Of a stretch of 64,000 nt of DNA, positions 16,703 to 25,455 are shown piece after piece. Both the position numbers and the translations under genes were made by a program. Within the stretch, counting starts at the first letter, position 1. Each line of letters starts with the position of its first letter. The stretch comes from Bin87 sp965222895 (GTDB taxonomy: Bacteria > Chloroflexota > Dehalococcoidia > Lucifugimonadales > UBA3495): contig CBDCVB010000002.1 of assembly GCA_965222895.1 (NCBI GenBank), positions 2,337,347 through 2,401,346 on the forward strand, written 5' to 3'. Below the pieces are notes generated by a model. The model had not been told where the DNA came from. It saw only the letters and a list, made by a program, of their open reading frames with translations, and did no database searches.

Positions 16703-18003
16703 ATGCCTTCAATCTCCAAAACCAACGGCGTCGTTTACACTCCCTCACCTGTTGTAGAGCAAATTCTCCAACAAGCCGGACTCCATAACCCCGACACTCT
16801 GGCGACAGCCACCATTTGCGAACCCGCCTGCGGCGACGGCGCCATACTACGCCCTCTAACGCGCCGCATCCTGCAAACCCTGCCCAAACACCAGGCCATA
16901 GCCACGCTCCAGCGGATCACGGCGTTCGACATCGACGCCGATGCCATCCACCAGTGCCGGCATCACCTCCAAAACATCCTCGCCGCATTCTACCCCCGCG
17001 AACGCATCGATTGGCAGGTCATCACCACCGACGCCACCATCCGGTCCACCACCCGTCAACTATGGGGCAAATTCACGCACGTGGTCGGCAACCCGCCCTA
17101 TGTGCGTGTCCAGAACCTCGACGCCAGACGCCACCACATCAATCACGACTGGTACACCGCCGCCGGGTCAACCGACCTCTACATCATCTTCTTTGAGCTC
17201 GGCATCAATCTCCTTGCCCCCCACGGCACCCTGACGCTCATCACTCCCAACAGCTGGCTCACCTCCCACAGCGCGCGGTTATTCCGCCAGTGGCTTACAC
17301 ACCAACACCGCGTTGACTCCGTCATCGACTTCCGGGAACACCGGGTCTTCCCAGCGCTTGGCACCTACACGGCCATCACCACCATCACGAAGGACGCAAC
17401 TCCAGCGCCCATCCCCGTAACTCACCACAACGGCGAATCCGCACAACCGGCGGGCACCATCATCATCGACCGCCTGCAACCACGGGACCCCTGGACTCCA
17501 GCCACCGACCAACAGCGCACTCGCATCCACCAAATCAGGCTACGCGGACCCCAGCTCGGGCAGCTCGCGGATATCCACGTCGGCATCCAAACCCTAGCCG
17601 ACGACGTTTTCATCCTGGACCACGCCCAATACCAACACCTGGAACCAGGCATCCTCCGTCCGATCGTCAAAGCATCCGTGATGCACAACGGCATCGATTG
17701 CACCGACCGACGCCTCATATTCCCGTACACGTCCACCGGCGCCCTGATACCCGAGACCACCCTCGCAGCTCAGTACCCAAACGCTTACCAACACCTTGAC
17801 GAACACCGCGACTCTTTGCTGAGCCGCGACAAGGGTAAAACCCCACCCCAGCACTGGTACAAATTCGGTCGCAACGTTTCCATACTCTCCGGCTTCGCGG
17901 ACAAGATTGTCACACCGCCCGTCAGCCCACACCCTAACTTCCAGCTGCACCTGCAGCCCGACACCACGTTTTACGCGGGCTACTGCATCAAGCCCAAATA
18001 CGG

Positions 18004-19568
18004 CTAACTTCTAGACCACAATATATTGAGCAACGTTGAGTTATGTTGACAAACACGCAACATCAAGCACCTGACCAGCGACCAAGCGACTCGTGCGACC
18101 CAGAACCCCACGCATCGCCGCAGTACCCTACCCCTTACTGGTCCGACACGATCGCCGCTTTCAGCAACTCACTCTGGCTGCCTACGGGAACCGCAGACCA
18201 CGACTCGCTCATCAATACAACACAACCCTGGGACAGCAAAACCGCCGCCCACTCATGGTTCTCAACCAACCGCATCCCCGCTCCTGATTCAGAACTCCCC
18301 AAGCTCTACTCGTCAGCCGCAGTTCAGGACTCCGCCACCCGCGCCACCGCCCGCGCCACCAAGCAACAGACACGCCGGATTCAGGTCTATCCGGACCGCT
18401 CCCAGAAACTCGCTATCAACACCTGGCTCACCGCCAGCCGTTGGACCTACAACCTTACCGCCGAGATCCTGCAGTCTGGCATCCCGGCCGTTTGGAAACA
18501 TATCGCCAGCATGGTGATGCCCGAAATCAAAGCCCTGCATCCCGAATGGGATTCAGTTCCTTACCAAGTGAAGCGCACCGCAGTCAGGGACGCCTGCCGC
18601 GCCATGAGCAACGTCAAGACCTTCAACATGGAACTCAAGTCCGACCAAGCACAGGGCAAGCGAGCCGACGCAGAGTTCGCCGAACTCGGCTACCGCAGCC
18701 GCAAAAACCCCAAGCAGTCCTGCTACATACCGGACGACGCCGTGACGGAGCATGGCGTCTACCACACCATTCTCGGACCGCTGCGGATGGCCGAAGCCAT
18801 CCCCGAGGGACACCAGGAATGCCGACTGGTACAGGAACGAGGCCTCTACTGGCTCATCGTTCCTTACCCGGCGCAACGCGACATTGAGACCCCAAGCGGT
18901 GATGGCGTAGTCGCGCTCGACCCCGGCGTTCGCACCTTTCTCACGTACTTTTCCGAAACCGACTGCGGCAAGCTCGGCCACCACGCCTTCGGCCGCATCC
19001 AGCGGCTCTGCCACTGGCTCGACGACCTCATCAGTCGCACCACCAAGGCACCCAACCGGCGCAAGCGCCGGCAAATGCGCCGCGCACAGGCCCGAATGCG
19101 GCAGCGCATCATCAACCTGGTGGACGAGCTCCATTGGCAACTGGCTCGCTGGTTGACCAGCAACTACCGGATCATCCTCCTCCCTACTTTCGAGACCCAC
19201 GACATGACCCGTCGCGCCGGCCGGAGAATCCGTAGCAAGACCGCCCGCATGATGCTCACTTTCCGCCACTTTGAGTTCAAGCAGCGCCTGCGGTGGAAAG
19301 CCTGGCAGCGCGGCGCATTGGTGCTCGACGTCGACGAGGCGTACACCAGCAAGACCCGCAGCTGGGACGGTACCGTGAACACCAAATTGGGCAGCGCCAA
19401 GGTAATTCGAGACGAGAACGGTTTCGGTACGGACCGAGACGTAAACGGCGCCCGTGGGATATTTCTGCGGGCTTTGGGAGACAGCCCCTTCCTGCGTAGC
19501 TTGCTCACGCCGGTTGCATCGCAAACAACGGCCTCAGCGTAGAACGTTGTTCAGCGTTTAACTGTCGG
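18004..19568 (+). mobile_element. IS607-like element carrying only tnpB
   Basis: Bounded by GG on both sides (18002-18003 and 19567-19568), as expected for IS607-type insertion at GG. Excision leaves the methyltransferase frame intact. 1,565 bp. No serine-recombinase tnpA gene inside, so it depends on one elsewhere. The right-end region before 19568 is where its guide RNA would be encoded. Confidence 0.75.
18043..19542 (+). CDS. tnpB: TnpB-family RuvC nuclease lacking its zinc ribbon cysteines
   Basis: 499 residues. Long N-terminal extension (~110 residues), then the TnpB core. RuvC residues are present: ALDPGVRTF (Asp ~291), LLPTFETHDM (Glu ~382), DRDVNGARG (Asp ~464). In this TnpB class the segment between the last two normally holds SKTCxxCG and CxxCG. 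Here it reads SKTRSWDG and VIRDENGFG, so all four zinc ligands are gone while flanking motifs are kept. This could mean decay, or a form not needing zinc. The start at 18043 lies 40 nt inside the left end. Confidence 0.8.
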   Translation: MLTNTQHQAPDQRPSDSCDPEPHASPQYPTPYWSDTIAAFSNSLWLPTGTADHDSLINTTQPWDSKTAAHSWFSTNRIPAPDSELPKLYSSAAVQDSATRATARATKQQTRRIQVYPDRSQKLAINTWLTASRWTYNLTAEILQSGIPAVWKHIASMVMPEIKALHPEWDSVPYQVKRTAVRDACRAMSNVKTFNMELKSDQAQGKRADAEFAELGYRSRKNPKQSCYIPDDAVTEHGVYHTILGPLRMAEAIPEGHQECRLVQERGLYWLIVPYPAQRDIETPSGDGVVALDPGVRTFLTYFSETDCGKLGHHAFGRIQRLCHWLDDLISRTTKAPNRRKRRQMRRAQARMRQRIINLVDELHWQLARWLTSNYRIILLPTFETHDMTRRAGRRIRSKTARMMLTFRHFEFKQRLRWKAWQRGALVLDVDEAYTSKTRSWDGTVNTKLGSAKVIRDENGFGTDRDVNGARGIFLRALGDSPFLRSLLTPVASQTTASA

Positions 19569-19919
19569 CATAGACCACGCCGCATTGCTCGAAGTGCTCA
19601 ACTCGGATGACATGGACTTCTTCATCAACTTAACGTCCAAGTCGCTTTCCTCAGGATGGATGCATTACTCCAAAGCTTTCATCCAGCACTTCCCCATACC
19701 CCGCGACATCATCCCCGCCGGGAGTATGCCGAAACCGCTCATCTGAAACCAATCATTTCCAAAACTCCACCCCCACACCGCGAGGTATCCTACGACTACC
19801 ATCAAACCCAAAACCGGCGCCACCAAGGGCACCATCTCCGTCGACAACATCAACCTACGCTACCACGAGTCGCCGAGACCCCTCCCACGCGCCGGAACCC
19901 GACGCGTTCAGTCAAACCC

Positions 19920-19965
19920 ACGGCGGTTCGTGTTTTCGACCAACACGAACCGCCGTCGGCTTTTT
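19920..19965 (+). terminator. strong intrinsic terminator after the methyltransferase
   Basis: A perfect 15-bp stem (ACGGCGGTTCGTGTT with its complement), a 7-nt loop, then CGGCTTTTT. Confidence 0.85.
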
Positions 19966-19984
19966 CTACTGACGTATCCAGAGG

Positions 19985-20236
19985 ATGCACACCATACGAG
20001 CCATCAACAATCGATCGTTCACACACCACGTTGCCGGCAACGCCCCTGGCGACGCCACTCTGCGCCAGCTCAACTCCAACACGCTGGAGCGACTCGACAA
20101 CGCTACCCAAGACCAAAACCAAGTGATGCCCACTCGCGAACACGCACTTCTACTCGAGAAACTCGCGCTCGCCAACCGGATCAACACGAACAAACGAAAC
20201 CTCGACAAACTGCGGCACCACCTGCCAGCTGCCTGA
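19985..20236 (+). CDS. small unknown protein, paralog of the next-but-one ORF
   Basis: 83 residues, ATG 19985, without a well-spaced ribosome site. The second half (TLERLDNATQ ... LLLEKLALANRINTNKRNLDKLRHHL) is helical and matches the reading at 20433-20685. Function unknown. Confidence 0.4.
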   Translation: MHTIRAINNRSFTHHVAGNAPGDATLRQLNSNTLERLDNATQDQNQVMPTREHALLLEKLALANRINTNKRNLDKLRHHLPAA

Positions 20237-20289
20237 CCAAACCCTGGGCCACCATCGCCAATTCGCCAAACGACAAGCAGACAAGCAAC

Positions 20290-20430
20290 ATGGTTGTTAT
20301 CACCGACTCACGCACCATGGCCCGCAACCTGCACGAGAACGCCAGCATCAAGCAATCCTTACAGAACACCTACGGCGCCGAAGCTGCATACCAGCAGGCC
20401 AAGCGCCTTGCCGAGCAATCCATCAAGTGA
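20290..20430 (+). CDS. very small unknown ORF
   Basis: 46 residues, MVVITDSRTMARNLHENAS..., helical. It ends at a TGA (20428), after which the same frame stays open for the paralog-like segment 20433-20685. It may be the front part of that gene cut by a nonsense change, or a separate small gene. Confidence 0.35.
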   Translation: MVVITDSRTMARNLHENASIKQSLQNTYGAEAAYQQAKRLAEQSIK

Positions 20431-20432
20431 TC

Positions 20433-20685
20433 ATCAAACGCCAGCCAGCACTTTTTCGCAGAACGCGTCGCCACCCAAATCGACGAAGACTTTGCACAGT
20501 TTAACATCGCGTACCAGCACAACTCCAGCGTTCTGGAACGCATGGGTCCCATCGCCCTTGACCACATCCAGGCAACGCCCATCTTGGAACGCGAATTGCT
20601 CCTCGAGGTCATAGACCTCACCGACCGCATCAACGCGAACAACCGTGAACTCGCCGACCTTCGGCAACGCCTGGACACCGCATAG
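20433..20685 (+). pseudogene. paralog of the 19985 protein without its own start
   Basis: Open frame in phase with 20290-20430 after its TGA: FAERVATQIDEDFAQ, SSVLERMGPIAL, RELLLEVIDLTDRINANNREL. The last 45 residues align with the 19985-20236 protein. The first in-frame ATG is at 20541 with no good ribosome site, so it is probably a decayed or read-through copy. Confidence 0.4.
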
Positions 20686-20761
20686 CCAGACCACCGTCCA
20701 CCAGCACAAGCAGCCGGCCCACCAAGTACAACACCCAAATTCTCCAGGAGACCACCGCACC

Positions 20762-21088
20762 ATGTACAGCATCGTAGACCAACCCATCCGCTCGACACAG
20801 TTCCTGAACGACCTCAAAAGAATGGCCGTCAACTCCGACACCGAGCCGTCGTACGACGGCCACACCTACCACTCCGGCCAGTCCAGCCGTAACCTCGCCA
20901 AGGACGCCGTCTACGCCACCTTCACCGGACACCGAAACGAGACGACCGTTTTCATCGCCGAGTTCGACAACCCCGCCGACGCCGGCTACGCTGCCGCCGC
21001 TCTGAACCGCGCCCGGCCGTTTGAGTATTCCCTCATCGACTTCATCACCACAACTCCGCAACCGCAACGTGAACCCGTCGCCGCTTAA
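20762..21088 (+). CDS. small unknown protein
   Basis: 108 residues, ATG 20762 with AGGAG 11 nt upstream. Mixed alpha/beta: KDAVYATFTGHRNETTVFIAEFDNPADAGYAAAALNR suggests a small RNA-binding-like or ferredoxin-like fold, but no family can be named. The TnpB element follows 22 nt after its stop. Confidence 0.5.
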   Translation: MYSIVDQPIRSTQFLNDLKRMAVNSDTEPSYDGHTYHSGQSSRNLAKDAVYATFTGHRNETTVFIAEFDNPADAGYAAAALNRARPFEYSLIDFITTTPQPQREPVAA

Positions 21089-21155
21089 CAGCGCAAACGA
21101 CCAGTAGCCTTAGGCGATTTCGCTACTCAATGAAGTAGAGCAGTAAAACAACGAC

Positions 21156-22460
21156 ATGAAGGCAACGGCCATGAAACCGACGACACTGCAATACCGGGCC
21201 ACGACCTCAAGGGCTGGCTACCGGCAACTCGAACAGGCCATGCCGCAGATGGGACACCTGCGCAACGCTCTGATCCGACACCGGGACAGCGCACGCGGAG
21301 CACACCGACACGCCTTCAACCTGAGCCTGCAGAACACGCACCTCACCGACCTGCATCGCCATGACCCGACCTTCAAGCAGTATACCCGCCGACTACTGGA
21401 GTCCGTCGCCCGCGAAGTAAACAAGTCCTACCGCACCTACTTCAAGCATCCCGACGTCGGCCGGCCCAACACCGCAAGTCCCTACCGGAACCGCACCCTC
21501 GAGATCTCCGAGCCCAGCGTCCAGCACCTCAAAGTGAAGCCGAACGGCTGGGCCACCATCCGGATCAAGGGACTCCCCACCATCAGGTTGCGGACCGACG
21601 AGCGGATGCCCAAAGGAGAGCAACCAAAGGCAATCAGGATCACGCTCAAGCCGCGCCGAATGGTGGTTTCGCTCGTGTATCAGCAGGAGCCCAGAGACTT
21701 GGGCGAGCCACCCCAGCAGTCGGTGGGCATCGACCCCGGCGTGAAGCACAACATCACAGCCGTCAGTGATGACGGCGCCGTTTTGCAACTGCCCGGCATC
21801 GACGACAAGCAGTATCTCAAGACCAAGCGCCGTCTGCTCCGCAAGCTGCAGCGGCAACGCGACGCCGCACTGAAAGACGGCCGCGCACGGTTCACCAGCC
21901 AGCGGACACCGGCCGGCACAATCAAACGGCGATTCCGCTGGATCGAACGACCTTCGAAGACCTACCTCAAGACCCTGGCCGAGCTCCGACGAGTTGAGCA
22001 GAAGCGTCAGGACAGCATGAGGGGTTACCAGCACCGTCTTTCACATCAGCTGATCCGGAACCACCAAACGACCTGCATCGAGGAAACGCAGACCAGCAAC
22101 CTGACCCGCTCCGCCAAGGGCACCGCAGCGGAACCCGGCGCCAACGTGAGCCGGAAGACCGGCCTCAACCGGTCGATACTCGCGCAAGGCTGGTACGGCC
22201 TGCATACCAAGATCGAGTACAAGGCCGAATGGTACGGACGGCGATTCGTCCCAGTGCCCGCGCATCACACCAGCCAACGTTGCTCGGCGTGTGGCCACGT
22301 CGCTGCCGGCAACCGACTGAGCCAGTCCGACTTCCGATGCGAGAGTTGCGGCCATGAAGCGAACGCCGACGTGAACGCGGCAGAGAACATCCGGCGCCAG
22401 GGCCTCGAAATCCTGGCCAGGGCAGGAGAACCCCCTGGGTGTACCGCCATAGGCCCTTGA
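21156..22460 (+). CDS. tnpB: TnpB RNA-guided nuclease, copy 1
   Basis: 434 residues. All active-site elements are present: GIDPGVKHN (Asp ~191), TCIEETQTSN (Glu ~308), zinc ribbon CSACG...CESCG, and ANADVNAAENI (Asp ~405). The N-terminal wedge-like region (21-120) is helical and basic. Known TnpB proteins cut DNA next to a short target motif, guided by an RNA made from the element's right end. Both copies here start just after CTTAGG, so CTTAG is a candidate for that motif. Looks active. Confidence 0.9.
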   Translation: MKATAMKPTTLQYRATTSRAGYRQLEQAMPQMGHLRNALIRHRDSARGAHRHAFNLSLQNTHLTDLHRHDPTFKQYTRRLLESVAREVNKSYRTYFKHPDVGRPNTASPYRNRTLEISEPSVQHLKVKPNGWATIRIKGLPTIRLRTDERMPKGEQPKAIRITLKPRRMVVSLVYQQEPRDLGEPPQQSVGIDPGVKHNITAVSDDGAVLQLPGIDDKQYLKTKRRLLRKLQRQRDAALKDGRARFTSQRTPAGTIKRRFRWIERPSKTYLKTLAELRRVEQKRQDSMRGYQHRLSHQLIRNHQTTCIEETQTSNLTRSAKGTAAEPGANVSRKTGLNRSILAQGWYGLHTKIEYKAEWYGRRFVPVPAHHTSQRCSACGHVAAGNRLSQSDFRCESCGHEANADVNAAENIRRQGLEILARAGEPPGCTAIGP

Positions 22461-22547
22461 GGCCACCAAGCGCACAACCCAGCCGCAAGGCCGGGATAGC
22501 GCTGTACACATGAACTCGCTCTACCTCGGTAGTAGCGAAATCTCCTA
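22390..22547 (+). ncRNA. candidate omega-RNA of TnpB copy 1
   Basis: By analogy with known TnpB systems the guide RNA scaffold covers the end of tnpB and the right end. The segment pairs locally (CAGGGCCTCGAAATCCTGGCC; GGCC pairs; CTACC/GGTAG). The guide would be the next ~16-20 nt (22548 on), i.e. flanking DNA. Limits are estimates. Confidence 0.45.
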
Positions 22548-22567
22548 TCACCCAGCACCACCGCAAC

Positions 22568-22825
22568 GTGGCCGACACCATCACGTCCATCCACCACCTG
22601 GCAGTCGTCGAACTCGGCAAGCTCAAACGTGAGTACCCCGACACCATACCCCATCCTACGATGCTCCACGTAGGCGCCACCCGCCACAGCATCTTCAACG
22701 ACCGCACCTCGCATTTCATCGTCGAACTATCGGACAAGGTACCAGGCACTCACGCCGACGTGCCGGCTATGCTAGAGCAACGAATCCAAAAACAGGGCTA
22801 CCGCTGCTCCGTCCAGTTCGACTAA
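22568..22825 (+). CDS. small unknown protein
   Basis: 85 residues from GTG 22568. Internal core HFIVELSDKVPGTHADVPAMLEQRIQKQGY. The TnpB element sits only 20 bp upstream, so its native leader has been displaced. The next gene follows after 41 bp with a GGAG site, suggesting the first gene of a small operon (22.6-25.3 kb). Confidence 0.45.
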   Translation: MADTITSIHHLAVVELGKLKREYPDTIPHPTMLHVGATRHSIFNDRTSHFIVELSDKVPGTHADVPAMLEQRIQKQGYRCSVQFD

Positions 22826-22866
22826 ACGCCTCACCCCCCGACCTTCCAGCAGGAGAATAACCGCAA

Positions 22867-23640
22867 ATGCCCCAAATAAAGCAGATTCACGTAGCGGGAT
22901 ACCGCGATATTCTTGACTCCAACGACATCAACTTAGGACGTATCAACATCATCTCCGGCCGCTATCCCGCCGGCTGCCGCCAGCTGGTAGACGCGGTGCA
23001 GTTGTGCTCCACGTTTTCATCCCATGAGCCCGATTGGCAGACCCCATCCCCGGACATCCTGCACCCCGACGCCAGCGCCGTCACGATCACGCTAACCTTC
23101 TCAGACCCTGAAATGCGCATCACGCTCCACCTTCAACCCGTCCAAGCCGAGCAACACCTCGCCTTGGCTTGGGCCCACCAGCTACCTGATGAAACCACGC
23201 ATATGCTCAGCTCTTGGCGGATACAAACTCACCATGCATCTGCCGATGACGACGAACTCCACCCCCAAGTTGAGCAAACGCTAGAGCAGTGCCAGGAATC
23301 CTTCTTCGACTACCGGCTCGGCGCCATGGTACACCCCAGCCTGAACGACCAGCAGATCCACCGGCTACGACAGGCCATACAACAGCTCCACACAGCAGCC
23401 TCAACGCCGGCGATGCCCAAATTCGTCATGCTTCCCAACGACGCCATCTCCAGCCCACAAGCCGCCGAGGTGATCAGCAACCTGGTACGTAAGGCAGCCC
23501 AGCAATCCCAGATCATCCTGGTCACCAACTCCTCATTCGCCTTTCAGGCACTCTCCGACCAAAACATCATCATGGCAGACCACCAGGACCGCGGCACTTC
23601 CTTTAACTCGTTCCCTCGTGAACACGCCAACCTGTTCTGA
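22867..23640 (+). CDS. RecF/AAA_21-like protein with lost ATP-binding motifs
   Basis: 257 residues, ATG 22867, GGAG 10 nt upstream. The shape is that of SMC/RecF-type ATPases: IKQIHVAGYRDILDSNDINLG, then where Walker A (GpNgaGKS) is expected it has SGRYPAGCRQLVDA, without Lys and Ser. Near the end LPNDAISSPQ replaces the D-E-P-E Walker B, followed by a recognisable IILVTNSSFAFQAL (usual VTTHSP). So it keeps the fold outline but probably does not hydrolyse ATP. Partner genes downstream are unknown. Confidence 0.5.
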   Translation: MPQIKQIHVAGYRDILDSNDINLGRINIISGRYPAGCRQLVDAVQLCSTFSSHEPDWQTPSPDILHPDASAVTITLTFSDPEMRITLHLQPVQAEQHLALAWAHQLPDETTHMLSSWRIQTHHASADDDELHPQVEQTLEQCQESFFDYRLGAMVHPSLNDQQIHRLRQAIQQLHTAASTPAMPKFVMLPNDAISSPQAAEVISNLVRKAAQQSQIILVTNSSFAFQALSDQNIIMADHQDRGTSFNSFPREHANLF

Positions 23641-23659
23641 CCTCAACACGGAGGACAAA

Positions 23660-24307
23660 ATGGCCACAACCCAAGAACTCATCACCGCCTACCTCTGCCA
23701 ATCCTGCGACACCATCACCGATACTCCCGACGAGACACTCTACGAGTGCAACAACTGCGGCCTCCGCTTCAAAAGAGGCGACGACGATGGCGCCACCCAA
23801 CGCTGCCCCGAGTGCAACAGATTTGCCGCCAAGGTTGCCGACCAATCGTGCCCCAATTGCGACGACGGCGAGCTCGAAGAAGTCTCCGCATTCTCCTGCC
23901 CGACGTGCGACTCCCTTCACCAGAAGGATGAACCAACATGCCGCACCACCGAGTACGACACCGCGCCAACCCCCAACCCCGGCATAACCCTTTCACCCAC
24001 CGGTCGATCCTTCCACAACCTTCCGGTCCAACTGCCCGCTGGGCTCTACATCCATGACGCCCAAACCAGGATGGACGACCGAGAACTGCACACCGGTGGC
24101 ATGATGCTCCGCTTATCCACCTGGACCATTCGCTCAACCAACTCAGAGGTGGATTGGGAAATCATCATCGAGGAGAAGGAGTCATACCTTCTTCACACCG
24201 TAACCTGCACTCGCTGCAACGTCACCACAGAGCACTTCGACTTGCGCGACGCCGCCGAGTACGTCGCCACCAATCATCATCTCCACGAACACTCCGCGAA
24301 TCCATAG
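23660..24307 (+). CDS. multi zinc-ribbon protein
   Basis: 215 residues. ATG 23660 is chosen for GGAGG 5 nt upstream. The N-terminal 100 residues have five CxxC knuckles (CQSC, CNNC, CPEC, CPNC, CPTC), about two and a half zinc ribbons. A beta-rich domain follows (RSFHNLPVQLPAGLYIHDAQ), then a last CTRC. Probably a nucleic-acid or protein-binding adaptor. Same operon as the RecF-like gene (19-bp gap). Confidence 0.55.
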   Translation: MATTQELITAYLCQSCDTITDTPDETLYECNNCGLRFKRGDDDGATQRCPECNRFAAKVADQSCPNCDDGELEEVSAFSCPTCDSLHQKDEPTCRTTEYDTAPTPNPGITLSPTGRSFHNLPVQLPAGLYIHDAQTRMDDRELHTGGMMLRLSTWTIRSTNSEVDWEIIIEEKESYLLHTVTCTRCNVTTEHFDLRDAAEYVATNHHLHEHSANP

Positions 24308-24319
24308 GAGTCAACCTCA

Positions 24320-24976
24320 ATGGGCCACACCATTTTTCCCACCTTCGTGATCACCAATTTCTCCGTCAAGGACAGTCCCACGCAACAATCCATGACTATC
24401 CGGCACGCCTACCACGAAGCTCTCGAGCTGGCCAAGCATCAAACCGCCGTGCCCTACGCCGAAATCGCCGTCGGCGGGCACTCACACCAGCTCATCCGCG
24501 GTCGAGAACCTCAGTCAATGCCCCGCGGAGAAATGCCGCAGCAAACCCTGCTACATCGCCAGTACGACTCACCATACGAACTGGAGACGCACTCCACCAT
24601 CGACGCAACACCCCTGGAACTGTTGCTCAATAACTACGCTCCCACCGACCCACTAGTGTCGCGAGAGCTGCTCAATCTGCTCGATGCGAACAGCTCAGAC
24701 ACCATGTCCAACGTCCTCATCGCACCAGACGGCTCCGTAGTCCACCATCCGCTGGTCGAGGACACCGACGTCTTCGGCCAAACCCGAGACGACGCCGACT
24801 CCGGCACCCTGATCGCCGCACGTTACTACAAAAACTCCGGGCCAGACTTCGCCCATTACCACGCGCGGCATCCCCTCTACGAACTGCACCGCGCGCAGTA
24901 CCGCTGCGAATACCTTCGCACGTTGGCGAAGTACCCCGGCAACATAGCGGTCCAGCTAGAGATGTACCACCGATAA
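24320..24976 (+). CDS. unknown protein
   Basis: 218 residues, ATG 24320 with AGGAG 9 nt upstream, 12 bp after the previous stop. Soluble, alpha/beta, with an acidic middle (VEDTDVFGQTRDDADSGTL) and a His/Tyr-rich end. No family recognised. Confidence 0.5.
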   Translation: MGHTIFPTFVITNFSVKDSPTQQSMTIRHAYHEALELAKHQTAVPYAEIAVGGHSHQLIRGREPQSMPRGEMPQQTLLHRQYDSPYELETHSTIDATPLELLLNNYAPTDPLVSRELLNLLDANSSDTMSNVLIAPDGSVVHHPLVEDTDVFGQTRDDADSGTLIAARYYKNSGPDFAHYHARHPLYELHRAQYRCEYLRTLAKYPGNIAVQLEMYHR

Positions 24977-24995
24977 ACGACAAGGAGAGCCAAAC

Positions 24996-25340
24996 TTGAC
25001 TAACCAAAACCACATCACGTCAGTAACCAACGAATCCATCGCACAGCGCACCCTGGAAAAGATCGTGCTCCAAGTGGCGGACGACTTGAAAATAGACTGG
25101 GCAGAACCCAGAGACCTCTGCTGGTTCAGTGCAGACGAGGCCAAAGCTCTCGCACCCGACCTGCTGGACTCCGCTGCCAAAGCCGGCGACATGACGCCCA
25201 TGCCCGACGACCTCACCCACATGATCGACCAGTACGAAACAACGTGCGCCCAAGCCGCCATCGACGATATGCCACCTGAACAGCTGGAAACCCGGCGAGA
25301 ACCCGTGCGCGTCGCTCTCGCCGAGTACGCGTCAGAGTAG
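24996..25340 (+). CDS. unknown acidic protein
   Basis: 114 residues from TTG 24996, preferred because AAGGAGAG precedes it by 6 nt. Acidic, helical (pattern APDLLDSAAKAGDMTPMPDDL). Operon with the preceding genes (19-bp gap). Function unknown. Confidence 0.5.
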   Translation: MTNQNHITSVTNESIAQRTLEKIVLQVADDLKIDWAEPRDLCWFSADEAKALAPDLLDSAAKAGDMTPMPDDLTHMIDQYETTCAQAAIDDMPPEQLETRREPVRVALAEYASE

Positions 25341-25455
25341 CGCAGACTACTACACCACACTGCACACCAACGAACCACATCGACGCAATGCGCCACGCTG
25401 CGACCATCGCCTATGCTGCGTCTCAATACTCTCACCAGCAGTCGAGACATCGAAA

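Larger units (their letters stand above)
16703..19746 (+). pseudogene. N6-adenine DNA methyltransferase (Eco57I/TaqI type), split by TnpB element
   Basis: Start ATG 16703 with AGGAG 9 nt upstream. Motifs: VVYTPSPVV at the N-terminus, SAM site CEPACGDGA (~35), catalytic NPPYVRVQN (~135), then a target-recognition region. The frame stops at 18005 inside the insert. Joining 18003 to 19569 restores KPKYGIDHAALLEVLNS and runs to a TGA at 19744, with the typical ending FPIPRD. The intact protein would have been about 492 residues and would methylate adenine in a short DNA site. As it stands the C-terminal 59 codons are detached. Confidence 0.85.
21111..22547 (+). mobile_element. IS200/IS605-type element, tnpB only (copy 1)
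   Basis: The left end TAGGCGATTTCGCTACT contains a hairpin (CTACT/AGTAG). The right end, near 22515-22547, has the hairpin CTACC-TC-GGTAG followed by TAGCGAAATCTCCTA, an inverted relative of the left end. Nearly the same element recurs at 43057-44493. No HUH transposase gene. Confidence 0.7.

Noticed and set aside
19780..19919. Possible small gene from ACG 19791 (TTIKPKTGATKGTIS...) after GAGGT.
   Set aside because: No standard start codon, and it would run into the terminator stem.
20428..20430. TGA as a recoded codon (for example selenocysteine).
   Set aside because: No SECIS-like hairpin follows and no selenium genes are seen; decay or separate ORFs are simpler.
21111..22547. Treating the inverted ends of the TnpB copies as DDE-type terminal repeats.
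   Set aside because: Both ends form subterminal hairpins and the flanks show no target duplication in either copy, which fits IS200/IS605-type single-strand transposition better.
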